NCBI GenBank assembly: GCA_008508345.1
Contig: QNGE01000895.1
Coordinates: forward strand, 1 to 64,000
From: Paragonimus westermani
Taxonomy: Eukaryota > Platyhelminthes > Trematoda > Plagiorchiida > Troglotrematidae
Direction: 5' to 3'
Length of the DNA stretch: 64,000 nt
A program made the position numbers and the translations under genes. The notes below the pieces were generated by a model that was given only the letters and a program-made list of their open reading frames with translations, did not search any database and was not told the origin of the DNA. This document shows, one piece after another, positions 26,501 through 37,715 of this stretch (position 1 is the stretch's first letter; every line of letters starts with the position of its first letter).

Positions 26501-29500
26501 AGGTTGGGTACAAAGACCGGAGTAGTCGATAAACCTAGTATCAATTCGTTCTGTGTATAAGTGAATGTAGTTAGTTTTGAGCTGTTCTGCGGACGATCCG
26601 TTACGTTTGCTCAGGCTTCGTTAACATACTATGTACCATCGCCAGTGGAAATTCGTCTAACATGACTTTATCGTGATGTTGCTTATTGGATGACGAGAAA
26701 TTTATAACTCAACCATTCAGCTTACGGAGAACTCCAGTGGCAAAAATATTTGGACCTTAAAGAACTTGTCAGCCTAACTGGCGTTAGTATTTGTTTGAGT
26801 CATTTGAATAATAGTGTAAAAAAAATTTCATCTTAAAGGAATCACCTCTGGTTTAACCGACGAAAAGGTACCACGAATTTTACATCACACTTCAGTGGTT
26901 ACGTATTTCCGCAAAATGTCTCACTAAGCCAGAGAATAAAGATGACGAACGTCCCTGTTCGATGATTCTTCACCAGATTAGTTCAACCATGTTTATTCAT
27001 GCAGATGTGAGAAATGCTCACCTAGAAATGTGAATAACCAATACACTGGTGATCCATGTTGTGTAGTGTTAAATCTGAGACTGTGAACTTTCGCTATAAC
27101 ATGGGGAGTATCTAATGTTGGTGATGAACGTCTTAAAGGAAAACCTGACAATTTAATGCTCATTTCATGATAATCGTAAATAACAAAGTTTCGGCGTTTT
27201 GCAATCCACTTGATGATGATAGTTTTGCAGCTGTATTATTATCGCCCAGGGGTAATTTATCGAAACTTGCAGACCAAGAATGGGACATAAGTGGGCATGT
27301 AGAGTGAATTTAAGCCTAGCGACTGTTATGTTGCTGTGATCAGTCAAAGTTAAACGCAGTCAGGACAGTTACTTTTCCCCCTTAGATGTGTCTTTTCCTC
27401 CGACCCGCATTTTTTGTCGTGAACCGGACAGAGAGTATGCACACGAACATGCAATAATCGCATAAAAATATCTGTCTTTCACGTTCCACAGTAGCACACA
27501 GAATTTCTTTGCACAGTTTGAAGACTAGAAAAGTACTTCAATGCAAATCCTGAAGGCCCCGATAATGAGCTACAGAAAGCTGTGAATAACATTTCGAGAT
27601 AAACGGTTTTTAATTACGTAAATTGTGCGATTTTCAGAATATTTTCTATCTGTCGGTTGTTGATTCAAGTATTTGATGTATGAAAAGCACTGAAAGGGTG
27701 CAGACAGGACGGTTGCTGGGTATAAACGGAAACAAATCCTCATTGTTAAGTGTTCAGCTAAAAGACGAAAAAACTGAGTCATTTTCACTGAAAACGTAAG
27801 ACGAAAATCAAAAACACTCGTTGGCTTACCATTTAATTCATGCCGGAGGGCACCACAAATGTCCTTTTGAAATTTAATTTATTGCCATCACTGGTTCTTT
27901 GAACTTGAAGGAAAGCATGATCCAGACTAACCAAAGTGGCTCAGCTTTCAAATTGTTCGAAAACGCAAGTGATCTCCGTAGCAGTAATTAACCATACACG
28001 CAAATCAACCGGGTAAGTAGTTGCGTACATGTTTACATTGAGTGCACTGGCACCTTGGCAGACGTTTCATTGTCTTTCCATTGTTAGTTGAGTATAATCT
28101 ACAGTCGGTACTTTGTACAGTTTAAACCTATGCTCCCTTGGAGGAAGCAACCTTAGTGCACACGAACTAAGTACTTTCAGCGCCATACAGACGACGAGAC
28201 CAGGAAATACTGGTTGCGATTAAAACTGGGTACCTCTTGAATGTTGGAATGAACATGCATTTTCTTACCATTTCAACCCTAAAGTTAGGTGATTGTTTCA
28301 TCTAGTGTGTATGACTGTGAGAAAGGCGGAATCACCAACTCCCTTCCAAATGTTTGTTGATAACACATACTTCAGGAGTGATAAGTCAGATTCACATGGT
28401 TCTCATTCTCGAGTAATTAAGAAGATAGGAAGGCAGAATTCGTACTGTTTAAAACGATGAGACGCAATAATCCCACCATTGCTGCACACCAAAATATCCA
28501 TTTTATAAACGTTTTGAAAAAGTTCTCAACTATTTAATGTTTATTAATATTCGAGCAATATATTATCAATTTTAGTTATCTGAGTGGCACATACGAACTC
28601 ACGATTGAATGATTCCATTCGCTATGTGTAAGAATTTTAAAGATAGCTTCAGACTTCTGTCGAATAGAACAGCCTGGTAAGAGCACACGAGCACAAAACC
28701 AATCGTGCTATTTCGAGCTAAGATCGACCAGCAAAAGGCAATAAATTTGTGGTTAGTTTTATGTACACACATACAAGTTAGTTAAAGCAATATTTTCTCT
28801 CAAATTAGGTGCAGTGCAATTTGATATCCCTAAAGGATTTATGGCATGAATGACGCGATTAGAAAGTTGACAGCAATTAAGTGTGAGTTAATCGTGAGTC
28901 CACAAGAGCGGACTGTGTCGTCATTGGTAACATTGATTTACCACGGTATCAAAAAGAACCATGCCCAACAAATCGAATACTCCTGAAATTTACTGTTCAC
29001 TGGCGTTTACACTTAAGTATCAAAGCACTCAAAGTTGTCGTTTGCGGCGAGAACACGGGGAACAGCTGTGAAAAAGTTCGAAAATATTTTATGGAAATTC
29101 AAACCTATTCTGTATTTCGAAGGTCGATCAGAAGAGAACATAATTTATTGTATGATATGTCGTTGTAGTACGTGACATTTTCAGCCGGCAACTCAGACAT
29201 CAGTAAGATCCATGAAGTGAAAAGTTTGGAGAGTTTTTGCGTGATCATCGTTCACAAGCGAAAGTGGATGAGCATTCAGATGTGGTAATTTGGTCGTGCC
29301 TGATGTGAGGTCAATGGCGCTGTGGTCAACACGGTTGCCTCATGATTGGAATGGCCGGAGTTCAAATCCCGGCCATGGCAAGGATCTGCACTACTGACGA
29401 ACTCTAATGAGAGCGAAACTCGAGTCTAGTGCTCCTTTTTGAAAGAGGCTGGCTGGAAAGTGTATCTGAATGCGAAGGCTGCGATCAAATTTGGGTCATG

Positions 29501-32021
29501 TTCAACTTGAAAATCATTGTTCCTCGATTAAATTCAAATGGCAGTCAAACACCAGTAAACATGGTATATAAAACATGCAGCAGTGGATACTCTGCTGGTC
29601 TACCCTTTTGATGAAGGTGCACATTTAATGTTTGACAACGTGGCCGAATACCTTTTAACGAAATTTCTATTAAAGGACAGTTGTGTTGAGAAAAATCGCT
29701 GTGCTTGATGGAGGTTCGTCGACAGTCACAATTCTGTCAAAAAGCACTAGTACGGGTGAGCAAAACAAAACGCATAAAAAAACGTGGAAGGTAATGCAAA
29801 CGAGCTGCCGGTGTGTCTTGCGATCTGTCCTGGTCTATTTCTGTAAAGTAGGATTTCAAAGTCTCTATCAATACATGATAGGTATTTTGGTGTTGGATAA
29901 TCCACGCTATCAAGTCATCCTGAACCAGGATGTAACGTTTATTCATCCTGAAAGCGTTCAGAGCAGTATTTTGAGGCCTAAAATTTAATCACGTAATAAC
30001 GGTACAAGGCTCCCTGCAGTCACTCTCTTTAAACGCTATCACTTGTTAACCCGTATGAAACAGTTCGTTTCAGCGATTGTCTAGTTCAAGAGAAAACCGC
30101 ATGATAAGTGGTCAACGTTTACTCCACACTCAGTTTACCTTAGTTGCATCTCACTTTTCTCCCACTTCCTCAACTATTCAGATGGTACATACTGTCCCCC
30201 GTTTATGCGATCGAGTCACATAATGTACACAGTAGACAAATGATTCGGATTATTCCTGAAATCACTTTTTTATAGGTCAGATTGAACTCCTATTAGATAC
30301 TCACGGGTAGAAACGGTTGTGGAAGCTTCAGTGAATAAAAATAACCGTAAATCACATCGTTAGAATAGTTTTTCAATGAAGATTCTGCAAAGCGCACACC
30401 GTTTTATAAAACGTCCGAAGTTCATCAAGACTTTGTAGAATTTGTGATGTGGTGGTAGATGAACCGAGTTTTTAAAACGGCATTGTCCGATTTTGCTACG
30501 GTATAGCTTGGATTGCATTCACACTCGACTGTCTTCACTGACTGATTTCAACTGGCAAAAATAGACTGTGAGTAAGATTCGACGGTAAGTTACCGTCAAT
30601 ACATAGTGTTGATAAGAATTGTACTGTTTTTAGACTAAAAAGGAATGAAAGAGCATGATGGACGTGAATCTGCGCAACATATTTTGTGAGTCTTTATCGC
30701 ATATTCACTACCAGCTAGGCTAAGGAGTCTTGCATGCAACTAGGAACTCTCGTAGTTGAACTGGATTACATAAGTATTCTACTGTCACACGGAAACCAAT
30801 AGGTTGTACGTGGACTGGAATGCATTTGTCAATTTTTCTCCAACATATTCAGCTCGAGCTCGACAAGTTTATCATTGTCAGCTGGAAGTGAACTGGTGAC
30901 GAGCGATTTTTTCAGCAGTCTTCTTTCTAATGAAGCATCTGGCGCACCGCACATTTGTCAGACAGACTGTCCGACAAGTTTGACTGCTGAAGTTGAAATT
31001 TCACTTAATTTATCCATGGGTGTCGCATGGGAGCCCTTCTCTTATGCCATCGATAATTTGATCAGGTGGAAATCTAGCGTGTACAAGAGGGGTGATCTGA
31101 TTTTGAAACAGTACCAAACTGTTTTTTAACAGGTTACTCATTCGACCAAATACGTTTGCATTTCAGTCTTCCAAGGCATCCGTTATTCATAAAAACAACA
31201 AGAATGTTTGAGTTTTAAGAGCGATCTAGCCAGTATCTAGCCAGTACTTTAATTGAACAGTGAATCAGCAAATTTAGAGCGAGAATGTTCGGTCAAAACA
31301 TTCCTAAGGTTCAAGCCCACTGGTTTATAGCAAGCAATAATAACTGGTTGAGAAGATGTTTCGTCTGTCGCAATGTTTTCAGGATTACTCTGCGAATTTT
31401 GAGCCTGTTTTTTGTCTGCATTTTGATAATCAGAGAAAGACGAGAAACACTATACACTTCAATGAGCTCCTGAAGTATACATTTATGTGGAATATGGTTT
31501 GCAATCTATCCTACTGGCATTATGCTTACTTAATACAGAATAGAAGACTTTCACACAAATTTCAATATAACGCGGTTTCTTAAGGTTGCTCGAATGAAGC
31601 AGAACAGAAACCTTGACATAAAAACGTTGTTACTTATTTGTAATTCCAACCTGGTTTGGCCACTGCCTAGGTTCAGCAAGTTGGGCGTCAACTGACGCTG
31701 ATGATTAAATGAATTAATTCAGGAACCGTTGCACAACACAAACACTGAGCGTGAAGGAATACTTACGGTGGTGCAGGCCTTCTGGATGTTGAAGTTATTT
31801 CTGTTTTCTGTAGTAGACGTCCCCAAATCTCTTCGTCTTCTTGTTCGGTTGTTTAATATCCAGGGCAGTATTCCACATTTGTTGGTTAAACAAGTTGACA
31901 TGGGCCAATGAAGCAAACTAGATGCAGCTTTCGATGTGTATTGCGTCTGTGTGCTTACTTCACTGTCAACATACCTAAGCAATAGAAGAAGGCATATATT
32001 ATGCAAGCTAACAACAATCAT
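11519..32021 (-). CDS. TIKI-type TraB-domain metalloprotease, whole spliced gene (4 exons)
   Basis: This entry covers the gene; the exons are listed separately. The coding parts are 31767-32021, 24332-24889, 12904-13513 and 11523-11676, with reading to a TGA at 11519-11521, for 526 residues. All junctions carry GT..AG on the minus strand and agree in phase (0, 0, 1). Family knowledge: TIKI proteins are secreted or membrane-held metalloproteases that trim the N-terminus of Wnt ligands and so inactivate them; the active site uses two GX2H motifs and a conserved Glu. Seen here: GTLH at residues 108-111, Glu138 in VYIELDL, GAGH at 473-476, and the family blocks FLWKV, RGVPALDLFL, QYNCG and LILKRN. 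Four potential N-glycosylation sites (NRT, NWS, NIT, NET) fit a secreted protein. Introns are 6,877, 10,818 and 1,227 bp. The Wnt role in this organism is inference; family membership is near certain. Confidence 0.9.
11523..11676 (-). CDS. TIKI-type protease exon 4: second GX2H motif and end of the TraB domain
   Basis: This exon is not visible as a long open frame; it was found by looking for the continuation of the split GAG|H motif. The acceptor TTTCAG ends at 11677. The exon starts GA, completing the Gly codon, then CAC TTC CTT GGA, giving HFLG, followed by YNDTIIYHLRQQGY. This matches the family pattern in which GAGHFLG is followed by an amphipathic helix and a Gly-Tyr turn. About 30 polar residues follow. 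The exon ends either by splicing at CTAG|GTGAGTG or by reading on to TGA at 11519-11521. The usual hydrophobic C-terminal tail of the family is not encoded before this stop. Confidence 0.9.
11677..12903 (-). other. TIKI-type gene intron 3 (1.2 kb)
   Basis: This intron separates the two halves of the GAGH metal-binding motif. It starts with GTACGT and ends with TTTCAG. A 101-codon minus-strand frame crosses the acceptor (11,658-11,963) and contains a hydrophobic stretch, but it is out of frame with the family-matching exon and is taken as chance. Confidence 0.8.
12904..13513 (-). CDS. TIKI-type protease exon 3: middle of the TraB domain with extended loops
   Basis: This exon has 203 full codons plus one base (phase 1 out). 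The acceptor is a T/C-rich tract ending CACTCAG at 13514; the donor is GCAG|GTACGT at 12903. It opens with VALALTLTL, matching the place where the family has a short hydrophobic helix, and later has LIEQYNCG and ELILKRNIKMA, both family landmarks. It ends with SAFFALGA and the first base of the Gly codon in the GAGH motif. The stretch between the first helix and QYNCG (about 90 residues) and the stretch after it (with NIT and NET glycosylation sites) look longer than in vertebrate relatives. These may be lineage-specific loops. Confidence 0.93.
13514..24331 (-). other. TIKI-type gene intron 2 (10.8 kb)
   Basis: This intron runs from GTAGGT after exon 2 to CACTCAG before exon 3. It holds an AT dinucleotide-rich patch at about 15,763-15,800 and two neighbouring minus-strand open frames at 15,999-16,262 and 16,322-16,615 that I cannot assign. 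Otherwise I see no gene, RNA or clear repeat. Confidence 0.75.
15763..15800. repeat. AT-rich alternating dinucleotide patch
   Basis: An alternating purine-pyrimidine tract of TA repeats broken by GTATACGTATGC in the middle, within intron 2 of the TIKI-type gene. It is a short imperfect microsatellite and could be length-variable between individuals. Confidence 0.7.
24332..24889 (-). CDS. TIKI-type protease exon 2: N-terminal half of the TraB domain
   Basis: This exon has 186 codons, phase 0 at both ends. The acceptor is a pyrimidine-rich tract ending TTTCAG at 24890; the donor is AACAG|GTAGGT at 24331. It encodes FLWKV (residues 94-98), then PPSFLFGTLHVAYTHVW, which holds the first GX2H metal-binding motif GTLH (108-111), then VYIELDLLDP with the conserved Glu138. 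Further along are CQLLP, KRPMWIFLLL (an Arg/Lys-Arg-Pro block typical of the family), SRGVPALDLFL and a GAVEQV..QC motif followed by PLNN. The motif order matches vertebrate TIKI1/2 (TRABD2A/B), as recalled from the family. There is no internal stop or frameshift. This is the strongest coding evidence in the window. Confidence 0.95.
24890..31766 (-). other. TIKI-type gene intron 1 (6.9 kb)
   Basis: This intron runs from the donor GTAAGT after exon 1 to the CAG before exon 2. It is AT-leaning and stop-rich. Its only recognisable content is one complete SINE copy at about 29,290-29,520, inserted in the orientation opposite to the gene. Open frames on either strand are under 105 codons and show no family motif. 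Confidence 0.75.
29290..29520 (+). repeat. tRNA-derived SINE, copy 1 (near-complete)
   Basis: This is a short interspersed element of about 230 bp. The head resembles a tRNA gene: an A-box-like TGGCGCTGTGG at 29,315-29,325 and a B-box-like GAGTTCAAATCCC at 29,358-29,370, correctly spaced for an internal RNA polymerase III promoter. The body that follows (GCACTACTGACGA, then GAGAGCGAAACTCGAG, then GAAAGAGGCTGGCTGG, then GCGATCAAAT) recurs in the other copies. The tail with TTCAACTTGAAAAT is shared with them too. It sits inside intron 1 of the TIKI-type gene, on the opposite strand. The head has drifted from any real tRNA, so it is not a functional tRNA gene. Confidence 0.8.
31767..32021 (-). 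CDS. TIKI-type protease exon 1: signal peptide and polybasic N-terminal linker
   Basis: This first coding exon has 85 codons. The ATG at 32019-32021 has A at -3. It is followed by a hydrophobic stretch (residues 2-15, with a run of five Leu) ending in an Arg, typical of a signal peptide. Then comes a Ser/Thr-rich segment with two Cys (CLTNKC, residues 44-49), an NRT glycosylation site at 58-60 and RRRRD at 61-65, a furin-like basic cluster. The exon ends at ACC|GTAAGT, a strong donor in phase 0, which matches the phase-0 start of the next exon. The assignment rests on position, strand, phase, signal peptide and length; this part of the family is poorly conserved, so there is no direct homology block. 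It could instead be an unrelated small open frame. Confidence 0.7.
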
Positions 32022-32060
32022 GTTATCAGCACAAAGCCAATCTATGAATGATCCTAATTG
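32022..32060 (-). promoter_or_regulatory. Possible splice acceptor and short 5' leader ahead of the TIKI start codon
   Basis: On the minus strand a pyrimidine-rich tract (CTGTCCTTCTC) runs into ATTAG ending at 32054. This lies 32 nt before the start codon and could be an acceptor either for an upstream 5' UTR exon or for spliced-leader trans-splicing, which is known in trematodes. The frame upstream of the ATG stays open without another ATG nearby, so the ATG choice is not settled by an upstream stop. Confidence 0.35.
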
Positions 32061-35000
32061 AGAAGGACAGATTATGTGGTATAACGGTTTGTCGTAAACC
32101 GCACCACCAGAATGACCGACAACCTACGTGACAAGCACAGGCTTTTGTCCAACATTTCTGATTGGCTCCCGTTTATCACAGTGGACGAAAACCACGTGTT
32201 TTGTGGCAGGTCCGAAAAGCAAAATCAGACCACACACGAACTGTCTTTGTGCCGCTAAGACTGCTATTTTGTCACGTCTCTGGATGTTTTTGTTTCTGTA
32301 TGTGGTAGTGTATGTATATCCATGTCAGCATGTGCATGTATCTACGCGTATCACACGCTTTGTCCCCATAAGGATGATGTCATTCGATGATGCACTGGAA
32401 TATTTATGAGGAAAACCTATTGTATCTGCACACTCTGCCAGTCGGTCTGTTGCAAAAAATATATCCCCTCGTTACACAGCTGCTAGACAGATACCTCACA
32501 ATCGGATTCATTAATCAATTTGATTAAATTGGAAAAAAATTGGAAGAACATCAGAATGTTCGGTTTCATAAACCGTCCTCTTACTGGAGTGTGATTAATT
32601 TCTATTTCGCAGAAATGAACCTGAAATATGGGGATGGGTATTTGTTACTTTACCAGTGTGGAGTAGTATATTCTGAAATTTTTATGAAGGCTCCATTGTA
32701 CCAGTTTTTGACGTCGCCATTTTTATGTGAAAATAATTTTTCACGATGAATACTAATAGTATAAAATGATGGTGGAGCGGGTGCATAAAGTGCTCAAGTG
32801 TAGATAGTATCCTGCATATTTTGTGCTCTAATCCACGAGTCAAATGCACCTGACCAAAGAAGTAAGTTTTTAAAATGTTGAATTCATTTTACTCAAGCAT
32901 TTTCTTTCATACGTTAACTGTTGATGCACTTATAGTTATAGTGACGTTTACACTACCACAGTAGCCTAGTAGATGGACAACCGCATTTACAAAAAGTTGA
33001 TCTGATTATTCGGTGTGATATACAGTTGGAAAGATGAAAAACGTGTTTAGTTCCACAGAGATGTTTAGCGAAATCATTGCCTTCAGCTCGAATATATAAG
33101 GATCACAGTAGATTTCAGTATTTGGCCAGTGTAACAGACCTTTGGCCTAACAACCACTTGAAGCTCACGAAAACGAAGCTTCATATAAGAATGGCTAGAT
33201 TTTTCTTAGACGGACATCGGCTTGATTAACAAAAACTTCCTGATTGATAGACTTCGCAACTTGATGGAAATAGGGGAGTCGTTACTTTGTTTTTTTCGAG
33301 TGAATGAAAGTGGACTTCCTGTATTGGTGCCAAACCAGCGATGAAAATGGCTACTGCAATGAACAGCGGTGAACACCAAATTCAGATAGCAACAAATTCA
33401 GTTATGCATGAAGTCAAAGTGCGGTGTGAGATGTTATATCCGTATAATCTTGTGTACTGGAAGTCATCCATCGGACAAGAATCTTTGACAGAACAGCACA
33501 TATGCCAGTTGAGGGATGTGTTTACATTCTGGTTCACGGTTGCGCTTGAATCGTCTGTTTTAGCGTTATTCTGGTCCACGATTTTGAATTTCTCTGGGAA
33601 TAACATTTTGACCTGTTAAATTGCCAACGGTGCATAAGACTGCAAGATCATCCAACGTTGCAGTTTCTGCAGTTTGAAGCTCTCTACAGAGCAAAATGTG
33701 GAATCAGACAGAAGTTACAGGTTTTGTTGAGAGGGCGCTTGTTTGTGGTTCTTCGGATTTGATTGTAACTGCCCGGCCAAAATTACATAGGTTTATTCAA
33801 TATTCACCAGCTCTCTTCATTGAGACGTCAAATGTTTTTCCGTTTATCAGCCTGAAAATTTAAGGTCTCTATAAATCAGTGCTGGCTGCTTGCACACAGC
33901 ATAAATAGAGTAAGTAATTGAATCAGGAGTTAAACTTGTTGTCAGTGCGTAAATATCTTTCTCTGTGACAGTTAATGATCAGACTGTCTGCACTTCATCT
34001 CCAGATTCTCCATGATAAAGCTCTGAGGTTCCATCTCAGTTGATGCTCACGTCACTCCCAAATACTCGATCATTCATAATCAGTTTTATTCCACATTCAG
34101 TTTCGCGGTTTCATTTATAGCGACTGGATGGACAGTATGGAATTTGGACTGAATTCAAACAAACGCAATTCATTTAGAACACGGTTGCATCATTGTGATT
34201 GTAGTACTGTAACGTGTAACTTGAAATGTTTGGAGAGTAAAAATACTTCAGTTGCAAATGTTGGTAATTTGTTCGGTCATATAAGCTCGTGCGGTTGAAG
34301 GGTGAAACGGACTTCTTACCTGTCACCGTTGTAACCTCGTTGATCAATACACCGTTCACATAAATTTGGGAAGTCAAAAAGCACGGAAAATTATGCGGCT
34401 GGTTTTTTCTCACAGACAAATAAAAAAGGCTTGGCTGCTCAACGTAATGACAGGAGAGAACATTGATACCCTTGAATGTATGCTAAGTGAACTCCATACC
34501 AACTTGAGTTACATGGTGATTTTTGGATCTACAGCTGTATCGGTGATTTTTCCTGTCGAACAGTCACACGAGAAGCCTCATATGGGTACGTAAACTATGT
34601 GTTCCAATGTGCGAGCATGCCTGTCATTGCTGAGCGATTTTATATGTACGCGAACCACATATAGTCAGTTTTCCACTGCTGTATGTTAAATAAGCTTCAC
34701 AGTCGAGATTAGTGAAGTAGGTTGGTATTAAGCAGTATATATGTTTAGTCTATGAAACCCCCCCGATAATGAATACATTCAGAAGGAACACAGGATAAAC
34801 AAAGAAACCTGATTTCAGCCGCGAACAATGAAGGTTCTATGTTTGCTCCTGAAGTTTACTGCACTTAATTAGTTCAACCTTAATTGACCCTTAAGAATAA
34901 ATGAAAGAAGATTCCACAGGGTATTGGCGTAGAAGTTAGTTATAATTATAAGTTATATAACGTCAATAACAGTATGTATATGTAACATGTGGGTAGAAGT

Positions 35001-37715
35001 GCATCGAATACACGTGAATAACAAAACTCTTTAACGAAATGTTGGAACTTAGAAAGATTCCGAGAGCACAATTGAGAGGATTTGGATTGTTGTAGATCAC
35101 TGATTGAGCCAGTTAAAACTGCGGGATCTGTCGGACTGACAACTTGATATTGGGACAGTTCGTAAATTGTAAGCTGTTTGTTAAGTGGAGCTATACAAGT
35201 CCTATAATCCAAATATTCGCCAAATAGAATCGTGCATTGTTTGGTTTGTTTGATGAAGCCGCGTTACGACGTGTTGTTCATTGTGTTATGCAGCAGCGAA
35301 TGGTCCTTCGTCTTGGGGCGTTGCATAGAAGTGTGTGAAAAGTCTGAGTAGTTGTGGCAGTATTCTTGGCGAAGATCCATACCATGAAATGGGTAGTAAC
35401 ACCGACAATAACATTGCTGTCAAAGTGAAAACGCTGTTTGTGTAGAGCGTCCCATGTTAGGCACTGTGTCGGGCGTCCCTTGTCAGACATTGTGCCGCGT
35501 GCGCCACGAATGAACACGACTGTGTGTCTAGGTCATGTTAACGTTCGGAATATGGGGTAAGAAAGTCATAGACGTCGAGTCACTTTGAGGTATCGAATGC
35601 GACATGTCGGTGCTGTTATTTATGTTTCCATGGAAATGGTTGGGTTAACAGGTTAGTTCTCGAGCATATCCTTTGTGTTTCAGATCAGAAGAACATTCAC
35701 ATATATTCCCCTTTTTGAAGTCAAACCAAACGGAAATTTATGGCCGCCGATCAGCAAATTTTCAGTCACATATTCAGGTGAGCTAAAGGACATGCACAGT
35801 TACTTGGAAAAAACTAGAAGGTCATCTTTATGAAGATAATAAAAACGTAACTATTTTGTGCAATTAACCCCTTTCTTGACGCAATAACAACACCAGGTTA
35901 GCAAAACAGAAAGAAAGAGGTGATATCCTGTATAGCCAACTTAAGTGATACAACAGATTGCTTTTGTGAGAAGACTTAATTCAAACGAAAGTTTGGTGGT
36001 CCAGATGTCCCAACTCCTTGAATAAAAAAAATTTAAGATCTACACATCGAAACAGAACATGTTGAGAGTACCACGAATAGACCAGTCCCTTTAGCAGGAT
36101 TCTCGTTAGTCCGGTTTTCTGAACCGGTAAGAAAACCTAGTCCATCTGAAGCTTTTTCGAATAGCATTTAAGAATGAGATAATTCATTAGCTTATAAAAC
36201 GCTAACTTGTTTACTTCAGGTGATGCGTTATTTTTCGTAGGTAACATTCATGTGATTTTCTAAAAATTACATCCATATTATGCTACGAACGTTCAGTTCA
36301 ACTTTGAAAGCGAGTTTTATCATCAGACCTATGAATTCGCAGTGAGTCTCCACATGGGCCCATTATCTACTGATACTCTCACCGTCAGACTGAAGCGTCA
36401 TCAACGAAGTCAGTCTATTGAAGACGTGTATATCCGTCGATGTTAAGAGAATGAAAATTTTGTTTTGTCTAAATCCATAAACCATTTGTCCGCTGTCACT
36501 TACTTCTGTACTCAAACCTGTTGCTCTATTTTGCTCACTTCCGAAATGAAATCAGCGCATTCACTCCACGTAGAGTGTGTCTGAGTGGCGTTTCAAAGCG
36601 TCATGTTTGCAAAGAGCAAAGTAGATCTGACAGTACGCAACTTTTGTTACTAGTGCGCCGCTCAAATGAAAGGATCTAATTCGTTACTCTGTCAATAGAG
36701 CTAGAAAAATGTGCCTTATGTACGTAGCAGATAAGAACTAGACATAATCCCGGTCTCTTCAGAAGAGAATGGCTGTTTCAATTGATGTATACTCCAGAAC
36801 ACGATCTTAGTTCGGTCAGAAGACGCTGTTAACACGATAGGGAAAAAAGTCTTAATTACCCGACTTGCACGTAAAGCTGAAGTTGCAGCGTTAAGACTGA
36901 TCCTGTGATCTGATTGACCCAAATCGTTTAGACTTGGCAGCAGTGGCACCTAACTGGTTCATCACAAATTCGAATGACCCAAAACCCATAAGACAAGCAG
37001 TTTGTCCCCGAAAGATCTACGTTTGTGTGCTCATTCTCTTGCTACACAACAGATTATGTATGTAGCGCGACGACAGATGAGAATGGTTATGCGGCATGCT
37101 TTTGAAGTCCCTTCTTTTTGATAAGAACCGAATGGAAAGTCTAAGGGAATGTTGTCGTTCTAATCAGTTTTGAGTGTTGTTCTACTCGTATAAGCCACAC
37201 CCCTTACTAATGATCAGGAATGCGGTCCGCTTAGAACTCTAATTTTTGTTGATTATTGGGAACTGAGAACACCCACAGAAATACAACGTTAGGACCAGAT
37301 ATCTTGATGAAGTGTGTAGTACACACTGAACAGAAACGGAGCCCAACTCTTCCAGGACGTGTGTCCTGTCCAGTGGTTAAAAAAAAACTCATGTGAATGC
37401 AAGACTCTCTATGTAGAGCAAAAGTTTAGCAATTAAATGGTTCTTTGAAACAGCGCGTACTAATTCGGTTGAACATGGCAACTAGATGGGTTGTTCTTAT
37501 ATACAGAAGCTGATGGACAACGCCACGATTCTTATTCACAGAAACACATACCTTCGGTGAAGCACAGAGTCAATTTACAGGAGAGCAATTTTCTTTCATT
37601 TCCACGCATACTAGAGATGAGCTGTTCAACTTGTGACCTTCATTATCAGATTATGTAATTAAACACCACACATCCAAGCAAACATCTTCTGTCGCTGCAG
37701 TTAACTTAGTCTTCA
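32061..37715. other. Spacer upstream of the TIKI-type gene, no supported gene
   Basis: AT-leaning, stop-rich sequence. Any promoter of the TIKI-type gene should begin here, but I cannot point to a TATA box or initiator. A plus-strand stretch at about 34,405-34,583 has a good acceptor and donor around an open frame without any recognised motif. A 79-codon minus-strand frame at 35,278-35,517 is also unassigned. Confidence 0.4.

Noticed and set aside
29290..29365. tRNA gene at the start of the SINE
   Set aside because: The head does not fold into a proper cloverleaf and recurs with the same downstream body, so it is the promoter part of a SINE.
34174..34419. Minus-strand frame ending at a strong donor (GACAG|GTAAGA)
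   Set aside because: No convincing acceptor on that strand, and it overlaps the opposing exon-like stretch.
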